A program made the translations under genes and the position numbers. 64,000 nt of DNA from Aeromicrobium senzhongii (GTDB lineage: Bacteria; Actinomycetota; Actinomycetes; Propionibacteriales; Nocardioidaceae): NCBI RefSeq assembly GCF_014334735.1, contig NZ_CP060587.1:2728001-2792000 (forward strand), given 5' to 3'. Positions within the stretch are counted from its first letter, which is position 1. The number at the start of each line of letters is the position of its first letter. Positions 48,101 to 58,509 of this stretch are shown in pieces. The notes under the pieces were generated by a model. It worked only from the letters and a program-made list of their open reading frames with translations, was not told where the DNA came from and did not search any database.

Positions 48101-48352
48101 CTGCGGGTAGACGTGCAGCTTCGGCTGCACCGGATACGACCGGGGCATCGCCAGCGCGCCCTCGGGCTCCTCCTCCGCCGCCGCGGCCCGAGCCGCCCGG
48201 GCGGTGAGGGAACCGGGCGTCCTGGCCTCCGGCGCCGATTTGACGCCGGGGCCCGGAGGAGCCGGGTCCTCGGCGGTGGCCGGGACGGCTCCCAGGGCCG
48301 TCACGAGGAGCGAGGCACCGGCGACGGCAGCAAACAGACGAGGAGTGCGCAC
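45128..48352 (-). CDS. Very large secreted M14 zinc carboxypeptidase with C-terminal Ig-like repeats
   Basis: The 1074-residue protein has a signal peptide (about 1-27), a propeptide-like stretch rich in Ala/Glu/Pro, then an M14 domain (about 95-380): Zn ligands His181 and Glu184 in NIHGNEWEG, Asn240-Arg241 for the substrate carboxylate, His270 in ADFHG as third ligand and Glu373 in STVELPI as catalytic glutamate. Residues about 600-880 contain GATase-like segments (LWLGAGLNFTGAQ, FVDGGGDIVGRS) of unclear role, and the last 200 residues are two or three bacterial Ig-like domains ending in basic RVR. GTG 48352 is the start. It presumably degrades extracellular peptides. Confidence 0.9.
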   Translation of the reverse strand: MRTPRLFAAVAGASLLVTALGAVPATAEDPAPPGPGVKSAPEARTPGSLTARAARAAAAEEEPEGALAMPRSYPVQPKLHVYPQPDRDAADLADLTGYDDIAPRLQAAMRTSDRVSTQIVGESTEGRQLYLVTVTAPEEQDETSQQTAWRKKIRTAPEAAAADAALKKGYKTPVWITANIHGNEWEGTDAALDYIEQLASAPWNDVKGLLRGHRLYFTVVLNPDGRTLGQRPTALNLDENRDMITNTTPESTSFVRTAHAVQALYAADFHGYTGVLQVEPCGPPHGDDYEYDLFIPHGYAAALQIEKDVVDARIPGNTYYNVVTGDVVDENTGPDTAHIAIPYRDTPTGWDDYPPIFTAQYAAFTGAVTSTVELPISRPNSSSQSPANAVVNRAVALRTMQSLVDYVADHDAAMLADQVEFFRRANVGQERVALTEANIAAVPGPDQWKPLWDASDDQVPVQYPRAFVIPMGADQRSVSDARFLVSRLLLHDIAVRRLNAAATWDGTRYPAGSYVVDMHQPKRNLAHSLLATGSDISNHPGILAMYDVSAWSWGRLWGADVAAVGTTGVGSLPASTDVVSAEKDGSVPRDASHLTFELAGVDDFRALNLLIGEYGVSASLLADGSAILAAGEKTRLAVEAAAAEFDVDFTRATAAELAELSDAATKGLREPRIAYAGNQDDLLSLTHLGFYDLRRVDAVALTSDPDALDGVDVLWLGAGLNFTGAQAAGRAAVQEFVDGGGDIVGRSANAFNTAKAFGAIDGTAVTGNGAGNGIVAVDTAADGVLAPYAQSHAFVYPAAWFTDLPASVKTEQTYATGNPLVAGHWRDTTGTDGPASAAGRAAAVSASTPEGTNAFIFGTAPFFRTHTKGGQSQAARAIFWAAPEGRRVPAPISTTTTLKVPGSVTYPRSINARVTVRAARGTPEGRVEIREGSRVLATRDLGPSGSVTVRVARLRPGSHALRAVFVPTEGTAFLNSTSAASTVKVAKAASRTTVKAKALGQGKVRVAVTVKSGAGTPTGTVRVKVGSKTRLVKLRNGRATVTIKVAKGKRSVTARYAGSSLLKPSAKGVTVRVR

Positions 48353-48453
48353 GATCGGGTTCCCTTCGAGCGGGTCCGGGGCCGACCTGCGCCCCGGGCC
48401 GGGGCGGTTCCTCGATTGTGACCCCGGTCAACCGCTCGTGGGAAGAGCCGACC

Positions 48454-49275
48454 TCAGGAACGGCGCGGGAACTGCGTGAAGTCGGGGGTGCGCTTCTCCT
48501 TGTAGGCGTCGCGCCCTTCCTGGGCCTCCGCCTGGCCGTAGAACAGCAGGTTCGCGTCGTGGGCCAGCTGCTGGATCCCGGCGTACCCGTCCTCGTGGGC
48601 GTGGAAGCTCATCTTCGACAGCCGCAGCGCCCACGGCGAGAGGGCGAGCATCTCGCGGCACCACTTCACCGTCTCGGCCTCCAACTCGGCCAACGGCACG
48701 ACGGTGTTGACCAGACCCATGTCCAGGGCCTCCTGCGCGTCGTACTGACGGCACAGGAACCAGATCTCCTTGGCCTTCTTCGGGCCCACGAGGTCGGACA
48801 GGATGCTGGCGCCGTAGCCGCCGTCGAACGAGCCGACGCGCGGGCCGACCTGGCCGAAGCGGGCGTTGTCGGCGGCGATCGTCAGGTCGCAGACCAGGTG
48901 CAGGACATGGCCGCCGCCGATGGCCCAACCGGCCACCATCGCGACGATCGGCTTGGGCGTGCGGCGGATCTGCACGTGCAGGTCGGTGACGTCGAAGCGG
49001 CCCGTCGCGCCCTCGTCGGACTTGTAGCCCGAGTCACCGCGCACGCGCTGGTCGCCGCCGGAGCAGAAGGCCTTCTCGCCCTCGCCGGTCAGGATGATGG
49101 CGCCCACCGACTCGTCGTCACGCGCGATCGACAGGGCACGCGAGATCTCCTGGATCGTCTGCGGGCGGAAGGCGTTGTGGACCTCGGGACGACAGATCGT
49201 GATCTTCGCGATCCCGTCCTGCGTCGTCTCGTAACGGATGTCGGTCCAGTCGCCGGAGGCAGTCCACTCAGTCAT
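48454..49275 (-). CDS. menB: 1,4-dihydroxy-2-naphthoyl-CoA synthase
   Basis: MenB closes the second ring in menaquinone synthesis. The 273-residue crotonase-fold enzyme has [20 protein letters not shown], the oxyanion-hole part [59 protein letters not shown] and the C-terminal [13 protein letters not shown], all specific to MenB rather than general enoyl-CoA hydratases. ATG 49275 is used. TAGGGT ends seven bases upstream. It is divergent from a BtuF-like gene with overlapping -10 elements. Other men genes are not in the window. Confidence 0.96.
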   Translation of the reverse strand: MTEWTASGDWTDIRYETTQDGIAKITICRPEVHNAFRPQTIQEISRALSIARDDESVGAIILTGEGEKAFCSGGDQRVRGDSGYKSDEGATGRFDVTDLHVQIRRTPKPIVAMVAGWAIGGGHVLHLVCDLTIAADNARFGQVGPRVGSFDGGYGASILSDLVGPKKAKEIWFLCRQYDAQEALDMGLVNTVVPLAELEAETVKWCREMLALSPWALRLSKMSFHAHEDGYAGIQQLAHDANLLFYGQAEAQEGRDAYKEKRTPDFTQFPRRS

Positions 49276-49282
49276 GGTTTCC

Positions 49283-49288
49283 ACCCTA
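49283..49288 (-). promoter_or_regulatory. -10 hexamer TAGGGT of menB, overlapping the opposite promoter
   Basis: TAGGGT on the minus strand, seven-base spacer, ATG 49275. It shares its TA with the + strand TAGGCT at 49287-49292, making a back-to-back pair. Confidence 0.55.
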
Positions 49289-49292
49289 GGCT
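49287..49292 (+). promoter_or_regulatory. -10 hexamer TAGGCT of BtuF-like gene, overlapping the menB promoter
   Basis: TAGGCT, eight-base spacer, ATG 49301. Two polymerases could not occupy this site and the menB -10 together. Confidence 0.55.
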
Positions 49293-49300
49293 GGGCGCCG

Positions 49301-50050
49301 ATGCACGATGACCTCGGCTTCCACGTCGCCCTCCACGAGCCCGCGCGGCGCGTCGTCAGCCTGGTCCCCTCGTTGACCGAGGCGATCGCCGCGACCCGGC
49401 CGGACGCCCTCGTCGGGGCGACCCAGTGGTGCACCCACCCTGCCGACCTGGCGGTTCCCCGCGTGCGCGGCACCAAGAACCCCGACCTCGCGGCGATCCG
49501 CGCCCTCTCCCCCGACGTCGTGATCGCCAACAAGGAGGAGAACCGCGAGCTGGACGTGCGCCGGCTCCGCGAGGCAGGCGTCCCGGTGTGGGTCACCGAC
49601 ATCGAAACCCTGGACGAGGCGTTCGCGTCGATGCGACGACTGTTCGACGAGGCACTCGGCTGGGGCGTGCCGGCGTGGCTGGTCGAGGCCGAGCGCCGCT
49701 GGGCCGAGCCGGCCGAGACGAGCGGGCGCCGTGTCGCCGTCGCGATCTGGCGGGACCCGTGGATGGTCGTCGGGCGCGACACCTTCACCGGTGACCTGCT
49801 GCGCCGACTCGGCTTGGCGAACGCGTTCGCCGAGGCGCCGGAGCGGTACCCCCACGTGGACGTCGCCGCGCTGGACGCGGGCGACCTCGACCTCGTGCTG
49901 CTGCCCGACGAGCCCTATGTGTTCACTGCGGACGACGGCCCCGAGGCGTTCAGCACGGTGCCGACGGCGCTGTGCAGCGGCCGGGCGCTCACCTGGTACG
50001 GACCGTCGTTGCTGACCGCGCGGCAGGATCTCGCGGCCGCGCTGGCCTGA
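49301..50050 (+). CDS. Helical-backbone metal receptor / BtuF-like periplasmic-binding-fold protein without signal peptide
   Basis: The 249-residue protein has the class III binding fold: [60 protein letters not shown], then [20 protein letters not shown] and [25 protein letters not shown] and WRDPWMVVG occur in BtuF-like proteins that bind corrinoids or metals. It begins [17 protein letters not shown] with no signal peptide or lipobox, so it is presumably cytosolic, as for other orphan members annotated 'cobalamin-binding protein'. ATG 49301 is placed eight bases after a -10. A ligand cannot be named with certainty. Confidence 0.78.
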   Translation: MHDDLGFHVALHEPARRVVSLVPSLTEAIAATRPDALVGATQWCTHPADLAVPRVRGTKNPDLAAIRALSPDVVIANKEENRELDVRRLREAGVPVWVTDIETLDEAFASMRRLFDEALGWGVPAWLVEAERRWAEPAETSGRRVAVAIWRDPWMVVGRDTFTGDLLRRLGLANAFAEAPERYPHVDVAALDAGDLDLVLLPDEPYVFTADDGPEAFSTVPTALCSGRALTWYGPSLLTARQDLAAALA

Positions 50051-50064
50051 TCAGGACCGGCTGA

Positions 50065-51486
50065 TCAGGGCCGGGGCTCGTCGATCTCGTCGATGGTCTG
50101 CTGGGCCGCGGCCTTGCGGACCTGCGCCTTCTTGGAGATCGCCTTGCGGTTCGCGCGCGCGACCTTCTTGGCCGGGACCGGCTCGATGTCGGCGCCCGAG
50201 ACGACCTTGGGCTCGTTGGCGATCACGTACGGGGTCTCGCCGACGATCGCGTTGTGGCTGCGCCACAGCAGGTACTTCAGCGAGAGGTTCGTCATCGTCG
50301 CGAAGCGGTTGCGGTTGCCCAACAGCAGGGCGACGTGGACGGTGACCCAGATGAACCAGGCCGGGAAGCCCTTGAGGCGCGGCAGGTAGCGCACCTGCGC
50401 GATCGCGGAGGCGCGGCCGATCGTGGCCATCGTGCCCTTGTCGAAGTACTTGAACGGCTTGGGCATGCGACCGTCCGAGACCTGCGCCGTGATCACCTTG
50501 GCGACGTGCTTGCCGGCCTGGATCGCGGGCTGGCCCAACTGGGGCAGCGGCGAGTCGGGGTTGACCGAGATGTCGCCGATGGCGAAGACGCCCTCCACGC
50601 CGCGCACCCGCTGGTGCTCGTCGACCTCGATGCGACCGCCACGACCCTGGGGCACGCCCCAGTCCTTGACGACGCCGTGCGCCGCGACTCCGGAGGCCCA
50701 GACCACGATGCCGGCCGGGAGGAACTCCTGGTTGCCGTCGTTCTCGATGAGGACGCCGTCGCGGCGGACCTCCTTCACGGCCGTCTTGAGGCGCAGGTCG
50801 ATGCCGCGCTTGATGAGCTCCTTCTTGGCGTACTCACGCAGCTTCGGGTGGAAGGGGGCCAACACGTGCTCGCCCATCTCGACCAAGGAGATGTGGACCC
50901 GCCGCTGGTCGAGCTCGGGATACGTCGTGGGCATGTCGAGGTTGCGCATCTCGGCCAGGGCGCCGGCCGTCTCGACGCCGGTCGCGCCGCCACCGACGAC
51001 GACGACGCGCAGGTCGCGGTCCTGACCGTTGACCGCGGCGTTCTCGAGGTTGGCGAAGAGCAGGTCACGCAGCGCGAGGGCCTGCGAGCGGCGGTACAGC
51101 GGCATCGCGAACTCCTCGGCACCGGGGATGCCGAAGTAGTTGGCCGTCACGCCGTTGGCCAGGACGAGGTAGTCGTACTTGACCGTGATGTTGCCCTCGA
51201 GCATGACCGACTTGGCATCGTGGTCGACCTGGGAGACGGTGCCCTTGAGGAAGCGCACGTTGTCCTGCTTGGCGCGCACGGCGCGCAGGAACCAGGTGAT
51301 GTCGCCGGGGTTCAGGCTGGCCGTCGCGACCTGGTAGAGCAGCGGCTGGAAGGTGTTGTACGTGTGACGGTCGATCAGGGTGATGTCGACGTCCGTGCGC
51401 GCCAGCTTGCGCACCAGGGCGAGCCCGCCGAATCCGCCTCCGACGACGACGACGTGCGGACGATAGGAAGCGCGGACCTGAGCCAT
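50065..51486 (-). CDS. ndh: Type II NADH:quinone oxidoreductase (NDH-2)
   Basis: This 473-residue flavoprotein passes electrons from NADH to menaquinone without pumping protons. There are two dinucleotide folds: VVVVGGGFGGLALVRKLAR (FAD) at the N terminus and VVVVGGGATGVETAGALAEM (NADH) in the middle. TYNTFQPLLYQVATASL and VFAIGDISVNPDSPLPQLGQPAIQAGKHVA are family hallmarks, and WFIWVTVHVALLLG is the membrane-associating C-terminal helix. It ends with a long basic tail. ATG 51486 is preceded at seven bases by TAGACT. menB nearby makes the quinone it needs, though they are not in one operon. Confidence 0.93.
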   Translation of the reverse strand: MAQVRASYRPHVVVVGGGFGGLALVRKLARTDVDITLIDRHTYNTFQPLLYQVATASLNPGDITWFLRAVRAKQDNVRFLKGTVSQVDHDAKSVMLEGNITVKYDYLVLANGVTANYFGIPGAEEFAMPLYRRSQALALRDLLFANLENAAVNGQDRDLRVVVVGGGATGVETAGALAEMRNLDMPTTYPELDQRRVHISLVEMGEHVLAPFHPKLREYAKKELIKRGIDLRLKTAVKEVRRDGVLIENDGNQEFLPAGIVVWASGVAAHGVVKDWGVPQGRGGRIEVDEHQRVRGVEGVFAIGDISVNPDSPLPQLGQPAIQAGKHVAKVITAQVSDGRMPKPFKYFDKGTMATIGRASAIAQVRYLPRLKGFPAWFIWVTVHVALLLGNRNRFATMTNLSLKYLLWRSHNAIVGETPYVIANEPKVVSGADIEPVPAKKVARANRKAISKKAQVRKAAAQQTIDEIDEPRP

Positions 51487-51493
51487 ACGCTCA

Positions 51494-51499
51494 AGTCTA
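51494..51499 (-). promoter_or_regulatory. -10 hexamer TAGACT of ndh (leaderless)
   Basis: TAGACT, seven-base spacer, ATG at 51486; no ribosome site. Confidence 0.55.
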
Positions 51500-51549
51500 C
51501 TGAGCGATTTCCGTGCTTTCACGGGAGGGGATCAGGGGTATGACCCCCG

Positions 51550-52560
51550 TCACGCGCGGTGGAACCAGGCCTTCGCCTCGGGCTTGGAGAGCTGGAAGAT
51601 CACGACGATCGCACCCAGCATCCAGACGATTCCGACCGGCAGTCCGAGCGCGGCGGAACCCGCCGTGACGACGCTGGCAACCACCAGCGCCCACCAGCCG
51701 AGCCGATGCCCGCTGGCAGCCCACGCAGTCGCGACCAGGCCCAACAGGGACACCACGAGCCACCCGCCGAACAACCAGCTGCCGAGGGTGACCATCTCGG
51801 TGGCGGTGACCCCGGCGGACTTGAGCTGGTCGCGCAGCAGGTCGTTCTGCTCGTACTGCTTGACGACCTCGTCGCGCATCGCGACCAGGGCCAGCAGCAC
51901 CAGCCCGGAGGCCGCGGCACCGATCAGCGAGCCGATGCCCGAGACGAGCAGCGCCACGGTGACCGAACGCGGCCGGGCTCCCGCCACGGGAACGGTGATC
52001 TGCTGGATGTGCTGAGGATGCTGGGTGGGGTCGTACGGGGGCGGCTGGGGGCCGCCGGGCGCGGAGGTCGGCGCCGGCGCCGACCCTTGAGCGGCTCCCG
52101 CCGTGGGGACCGAGGGCGTGGTGCCCAGGGACAACGGGGTGCGGCCGTTGACGACCGCGAACCACTCGCGCGCCTGGGCCGTCCACAGCAGATAGACCAC
52201 CAGGATGCCCAGGATCGCGGGCAGCACACCGCCCACGCCGGTCAGCAGGAAGCCGACCGCGGCGAACCCGGCCAGGACGGTCAGACCGATCCGGGAGGCC
52301 TGGTGTCCGCGGGAGGCGTAGAAGGAGAAGACGGTGGCCGCGATGGCGGCCACGAGCAGTCCCATGCAGATCCAGCGCAGGATCGGCAGGATCTCATCGG
52401 CGTCGGCGCCGATCGGCTCGAGGCTCGAGCGCAGCGACTCCTGGATCTCGATGGAGCCCCAGTTCTGGAGCGTTCCGTACAGCGAGAAGGCGGCCAGGAT
52501 GCCGCCCAGACCGCCGTACACGCAGGCGAGGGTGACGGACCGGGGCCTGGGCGTGGACAT
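51550..52560 (-). CDS. Internally duplicated membrane protein of unknown function
   Basis: The 336-residue protein consists of two similar halves joined by a Pro/Gln/Ala-rich cytoplasmic-type linker (about residues 145-190). Each half starts with the same phrase, PRPRSVTLACVYGGLGGIL near residue 5 and ARPRSVTVALLVSGIGSLIG near 195, then has a soluble helix, then three further membrane helices and ends with a tryptophan-rich edge (AREWFAVVN; AKAWFHRA). This looks like a tandem duplication of a four-helix unit. The start ATG 52560 has CGGAGTC directly upstream. No family is recognised. A palindromic repeat lies 41 bp upstream. Confidence 0.75.
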   Translation of the reverse strand: MSTPRPRSVTLACVYGGLGGILAAFSLYGTLQNWGSIEIQESLRSSLEPIGADADEILPILRWICMGLLVAAIAATVFSFYASRGHQASRIGLTVLAGFAAVGFLLTGVGGVLPAILGILVVYLLWTAQAREWFAVVNGRTPLSLGTTPSVPTAGAAQGSAPAPTSAPGGPQPPPYDPTQHPQHIQQITVPVAGARPRSVTVALLVSGIGSLIGAAASGLVLLALVAMRDEVVKQYEQNDLLRDQLKSAGVTATEMVTLGSWLFGGWLVVSLLGLVATAWAASGHRLGWWALVVASVVTAGSAALGLPVGIVWMLGAIVVIFQLSKPEAKAWFHRA

Positions 52561-52600
52561 GACTCCGATCCAACCAGATCACTCCTGAACCGCCGGACGC

Positions 52601-52685
52601 GGTTTACCACGGGACCGTGGTAAACCGACGCCTCCCCAGGGAAGTTTCCCCGGGGAGGCGCGGAATTACCACGGGACCGTGGTAA
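52601..52685. repeat. Two-module palindromic repeat (A-B-A'), between clpB and a membrane-protein gene
   Basis: Module A is a palindrome with 12-bp arms GGTTTACCACGG / CCGTGGTAAACC around GA (52601-52626). Module B is CGCCTCCCC...GGGGAGGCG (52629-52660) with GGGAAGTTTCCC inside. A second, shorter copy A' follows at 52666-52685. The same A and B modules recur at 62841-62906. It lies five bases after the clpB stop, where it may end transcription or protect the mRNA. Confidence 0.9.
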
Positions 52686-52689
52686 ACGG

Positions 52690-55278
<2,589 letters not shown>

Positions 55279-55299
55279 GTCAATGTCAACGCGTCCAAA

Positions 55300-55320
55300 G
55301 TTGAGTCCATTCCACTCAAG
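55300..55320. promoter_or_regulatory. HAIR element (HspR-binding inverted repeat) before clpB
   Basis: GTTGAGT-CCATTCC-ACTCAAG matches the HAIR consensus CTTGAGT-N7-ACTCAAG at 13 of 14 arm positions. It is 22 bases from the clpB start, in the promoter region, so HspR repression and heat-shock induction are expected. Confidence 0.88.
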
Positions 55321-55364
55321 TCCGAGATTTTTTCCTCCGCTCGCGGACCGGAGCCACCGGACAG

Positions 55365-55400
55365 CACGAAGGCCCGCCCCTCACGGGACGGGCCTTCGTG
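55365..55400 (-). terminator. Terminator-like hairpin after the ascorbate PTS operon
   Basis: CACGAAGGCCCG (55365-55376) and CGGGCCTTCGTG (55389-55400) form a perfect 12-bp stem with a 12-nt loop that can pair further (CCC/GGG). It is 11 bases after the stop of the PTS EIIC gene on the minus strand. No U-run follows, as is common in high-GC Actinobacteria. Confidence 0.75.
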
Positions 55401-55410
55401 GAGCAGCGGA

Positions 55411-56910
55411 TCACTCCGTGGCCGGAGGCTCCTTGTCGGCGGCGGCGGCGGCAGCAGCAGCCGCGTCCTCCTGCGCGAGGAGCTCGTCGCGGTGGGCGCC
55501 GGGCTTCCAGCCCGCGTCGACGACCTTGACCTGGAAGATCGAGGCCGCGACCACGAGCACCACGCCGATGAGGACGCAGAGCACGATGCCCACGCCCGCG
55601 CCGGCCAACAGGCTCGTGCCCAGCAGCGTGCCGAACCAGCCGAAGTCGGCGTCGCCGAAGGTCGAGTTCGAGAAGCCGAACTCCCCGAAGACCTTGAGCA
55701 GCAGCGCCGGCAGCAGCGTGATGAGCACGCCGTTGATGAAGCCGCCGACGGCGGCGCCGCGGCGACCGCCGGTCGCGTTGCCGTAGACGCCCGCGCCACC
55801 ACCGGTGAAGAAGTGGGGCACCATGCCGGGCAGGATCAGCGCGAGGCCGAAGGCCGGCTCCAGCCACAGGGCCAGCAGGCCGAGCGTGACCAGTCCACCG
55901 GCGAAGGAGGACAGGAAGCCGATCAGCACGGCGTTGGCGCCGAACGGGAACACGATCGGGATGTCCAGCGCCGGCTTGGCACCGGGGACGACCTTCTCGG
56001 CGATGCCCTGGAAGGCGGGGACGAGCTCACCGAGCACGGTGCGGACACCGTAGAGGATGATCGCGACGCCCACGCCGAACTGCAGCGCCTGGGCCAGACC
56101 GGCCATGACGGCGGCACCGGCATCGGGCGAGCCGAGGATCTCCTTGGTGGTGTCCGGGCTGGCGATGAGGCCCCAGACCACGAAGACCTCGTAGATCAGG
56201 ACCATCGACAGGGCGGTGGCGACCATCGAGTCGCGCAGGAACTTGAGGCCCTGCGGGAAGTCGATCTCCTCGGTGGAGCGGCTCTTCTTGCCGACCGCCT
56301 GGCCGGCCGCACCGGCGGCGATGTAGCCCAACGTGCCGAAGTGGCCGATCGCGAGCGAGTCGTCACCGGTGATCTTGCGGGTCCACGGCTGCGCGAACGC
56401 CGGCATCACGACCATGATCGCGCCGAGCAGCAGGGCGCCGACGATGACCACGACCCAGTCGTTCTTGTCGTCGAGGCCGACCGAGAGCACGACCGTCAGC
56501 ATCAGGGCCATGAAGACCATGTGGTGACCGGTCAGGAAGATGTAGCGCAACGGCGTGAAACGGGCCAGCGCCAGCATCACGAGGAAGCCGAGCACGAGCA
56601 CGTACGCACTCTGAGCTCCGTACTTCTCCGACGCGATCGCGGTGATGACCTCGTTGGTCGGGATGACGCCCTGGGCACCCGTGACGTCGAGGATGATGTC
56701 ACCCAGCGGCGAGAGGGACGCCACGACGACGTTGGCGCCGGCGCCGAGGATCAGGAAGCCGAGCGCCGCCTTGAGGCCGCCACCGATCACCTGTCCGCTG
56801 GAGCGCTTCAGCGCGATGAGGCCGACCGCCGTGATGATGCCGATCAGGTACGCCGGCACGTTGAGGATCTGTTGCCCGATGAATTCGAGTACGTCGACAA
56901 ACCAGTCCAT
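55411..56910 (-). CDS. PTS ascorbate-type transporter, EIIC membrane subunit (UlaA/SgaT family)
   Basis: A 499-residue polytopic protein with about 11 helices. It starts MDWFVDVLEFIGQQILNVPAYLIGI, then VIGGGLKAALGFLILGAGANVV, ARFTPLRYIFLTGHHMVFMA, and GMVPHFFTGGGAGVYGNATGG, the substrate-site loop of UlaA-type EIIC. The C-terminal 60 residues form a charged, Ala-rich cytoplasmic tail. ATG 56910 is favoured by AAGGAG nine bases upstream over an in-frame GTG two codons earlier. With EIIB and EIIA it makes a complete phosphotransferase system. Ascorbate is the family substrate, but no catabolic ula genes are in the window. Confidence 0.9.
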   Translation of the reverse strand: MDWFVDVLEFIGQQILNVPAYLIGIITAVGLIALKRSSGQVIGGGLKAALGFLILGAGANVVVASLSPLGDIILDVTGAQGVIPTNEVITAIASEKYGAQSAYVLVLGFLVMLALARFTPLRYIFLTGHHMVFMALMLTVVLSVGLDDKNDWVVVIVGALLLGAIMVVMPAFAQPWTRKITGDDSLAIGHFGTLGYIAAGAAGQAVGKKSRSTEEIDFPQGLKFLRDSMVATALSMVLIYEVFVVWGLIASPDTTKEILGSPDAGAAVMAGLAQALQFGVGVAIILYGVRTVLGELVPAFQGIAEKVVPGAKPALDIPIVFPFGANAVLIGFLSSFAGGLVTLGLLALWLEPAFGLALILPGMVPHFFTGGGAGVYGNATGGRRGAAVGGFINGVLITLLPALLLKVFGEFGFSNSTFGDADFGWFGTLLGTSLLAGAGVGIVLCVLIGVVLVVAASIFQVKVVDAGWKPGAHRDELLAQEDAAAAAAAAADKEPPATE

Positions 56911-56942
56911 GTTCACTTTCTCCTTGTTGGCCGCCGCTCCGA

Positions 56943-57215
56943 TCAGGAGACGAGCGGGGTCAGCTTCTCCGTGATCTCGGCGACGTCCATGAAGTTGTCG
57001 ATGATCACGACCTTCGCGGGCACGTCACCGAGCTCGGGGGCGAGCTCGGCCGACGTGAGCACGACCTCGGCAGTGCGGGCGGCGCCGCGCGCGGTGCCGA
57101 TGTCGGCAGCCTCCACGTCGGCGTCCTTGCCCAGGGCACGCAGGGCCTTCTCGGCGTTCATCTTGAGCAGCACCGAGGTTCCGATGCCCATTCCGCACAC
57201 TGCGACGATCTTCAT
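56943..57215 (-). CDS. PTS ascorbate-type EIIB subunit
   Basis: The 90-residue EIIB begins MKIVAVCGMGIGTSVLLKMN; Cys7 is the phosphorylated residue, followed by the phosphate loop GMGIGTS. It carries phosphate from EIIA to the incoming sugar acid bound at EIIC. Its start overlaps the EIIA stop by 4 bp. The short spacer to EIIC (32 bp) holds the EIIC ribosome site. Confidence 0.93.
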   Translation of the reverse strand: MKIVAVCGMGIGTSVLLKMNAEKALRALGKDADVEAADIGTARGAARTAEVVLTSAELAPELGDVPAKVVIIDNFMDVAEITEKLTPLVS

Positions 57216-57679
57216 GACGCTGGCCCTTCGTTGCCGGTTGTTGTCAGGATCTCCAGGACGCGCGCCGGGGAGTCGGCGTCGCGCAAGGTGTCGAGGAGCT
57301 CGGTGTCGCCCAGCACGGCGGCCAGGGAGGACATGAGCCCGATGTGTCCGTCGTGGTCGAGCGCGGCGAGCGCCACGACGAGCCAGACGGGGTCGTTCTT
57401 CTCGTGCCCGAACTCGATCGGCTCGGCGAGCTGCAGCCACGAGATGCCGGCGCGCTGGACGGCCGGGGACGGGCGCGAGTGCGCGAGCGCGATGCCCGGC
57501 GCGAGCACGATGTACGGACCGAGCTTCTCGACGGTCGCGATCATCTCGTCGGTGTAGTCGTCGGTGGTGACCCCGGTGGCCGTGAGCAGGGCCCCCGCCT
57601 GCCGGACGGCGTCGCGCCAGTCCTCTGCGTGGGCCCCGACCGAAATCGCGTCCGGAGTCAGTTCGTCGGAGAGTGTCAT
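57212..57679 (-). CDS. PTS EIIA subunit (mannitol/fructose-type fold, ascorbate system)
   Basis: This 155-residue EIIA begins MTLSDELTPDAISVGAHAED and has IVLAPGIALAHSRPSPAV with the phosphorylated His67, then FGHEKNDPVWLVVALAALDHDGHI containing the second conserved His. The sequence is of the PtsN/EIIA-Mtl fold used with UlaA-type systems. ATG 57679 is used, with GAGAGG ahead; the frame upstream has no homology. It heads the operon. A 16-bp palindrome 66 bp upstream may be the operator. Confidence 0.9.
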   Translation of the reverse strand: MTLSDELTPDAISVGAHAEDWRDAVRQAGALLTATGVTTDDYTDEMIATVEKLGPYIVLAPGIALAHSRPSPAVQRAGISWLQLAEPIEFGHEKNDPVWLVVALAALDHDGHIGLMSSLAAVLGDTELLDTLRDADSPARVLEILTTTGNEGPAS

Positions 57680-57744
57680 GAGTCGCCTCTCGGGTGGCCG
57701 CCGGGCGGCGGGTGTTCGGAGCGTACCGCGCTCCTCAGCTCTTT

Positions 57745-57760
57745 TGCCTAACACTAGGCA
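57745..57760. promoter_or_regulatory. Palindromic operator candidate for the PTS operon
   Basis: TGCCTA-ACAC-TAGGCA, a perfect 6-bp-arm palindrome. It overlaps AT-rich promoter-like sequence (TATATG and TAGTGT on the minus strand). No regulator gene is adjacent. Confidence 0.5.
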
Positions 57761-57802
57761 TATATCACCCTGCCCCAAGCGGCGGCCCCCGACTCCGCAG
57801 CT

Positions 57803-58492
<690 letters not shown>

Positions 58493-58497
58493 TCACG

Positions 58498-58503
58498 TAC
58501 GAT
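58498..58503 (+). promoter_or_regulatory. -10 hexamer TACGAT of SGNH-hydrolase gene (leaderless)
   Basis: TACGAT, six-base spacer, GTG at 58510. Confidence 0.5.
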
Positions 58504-58509
58504 CGACCG

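Noticed and set aside
52601-52626. Module A palindrome as operator of the membrane-protein gene at 51550-52560
   Set aside because: It is upstream of that gene, but the second copy lies between two convergent gene ends where an operator has no use; a repeat/terminator role explains both.
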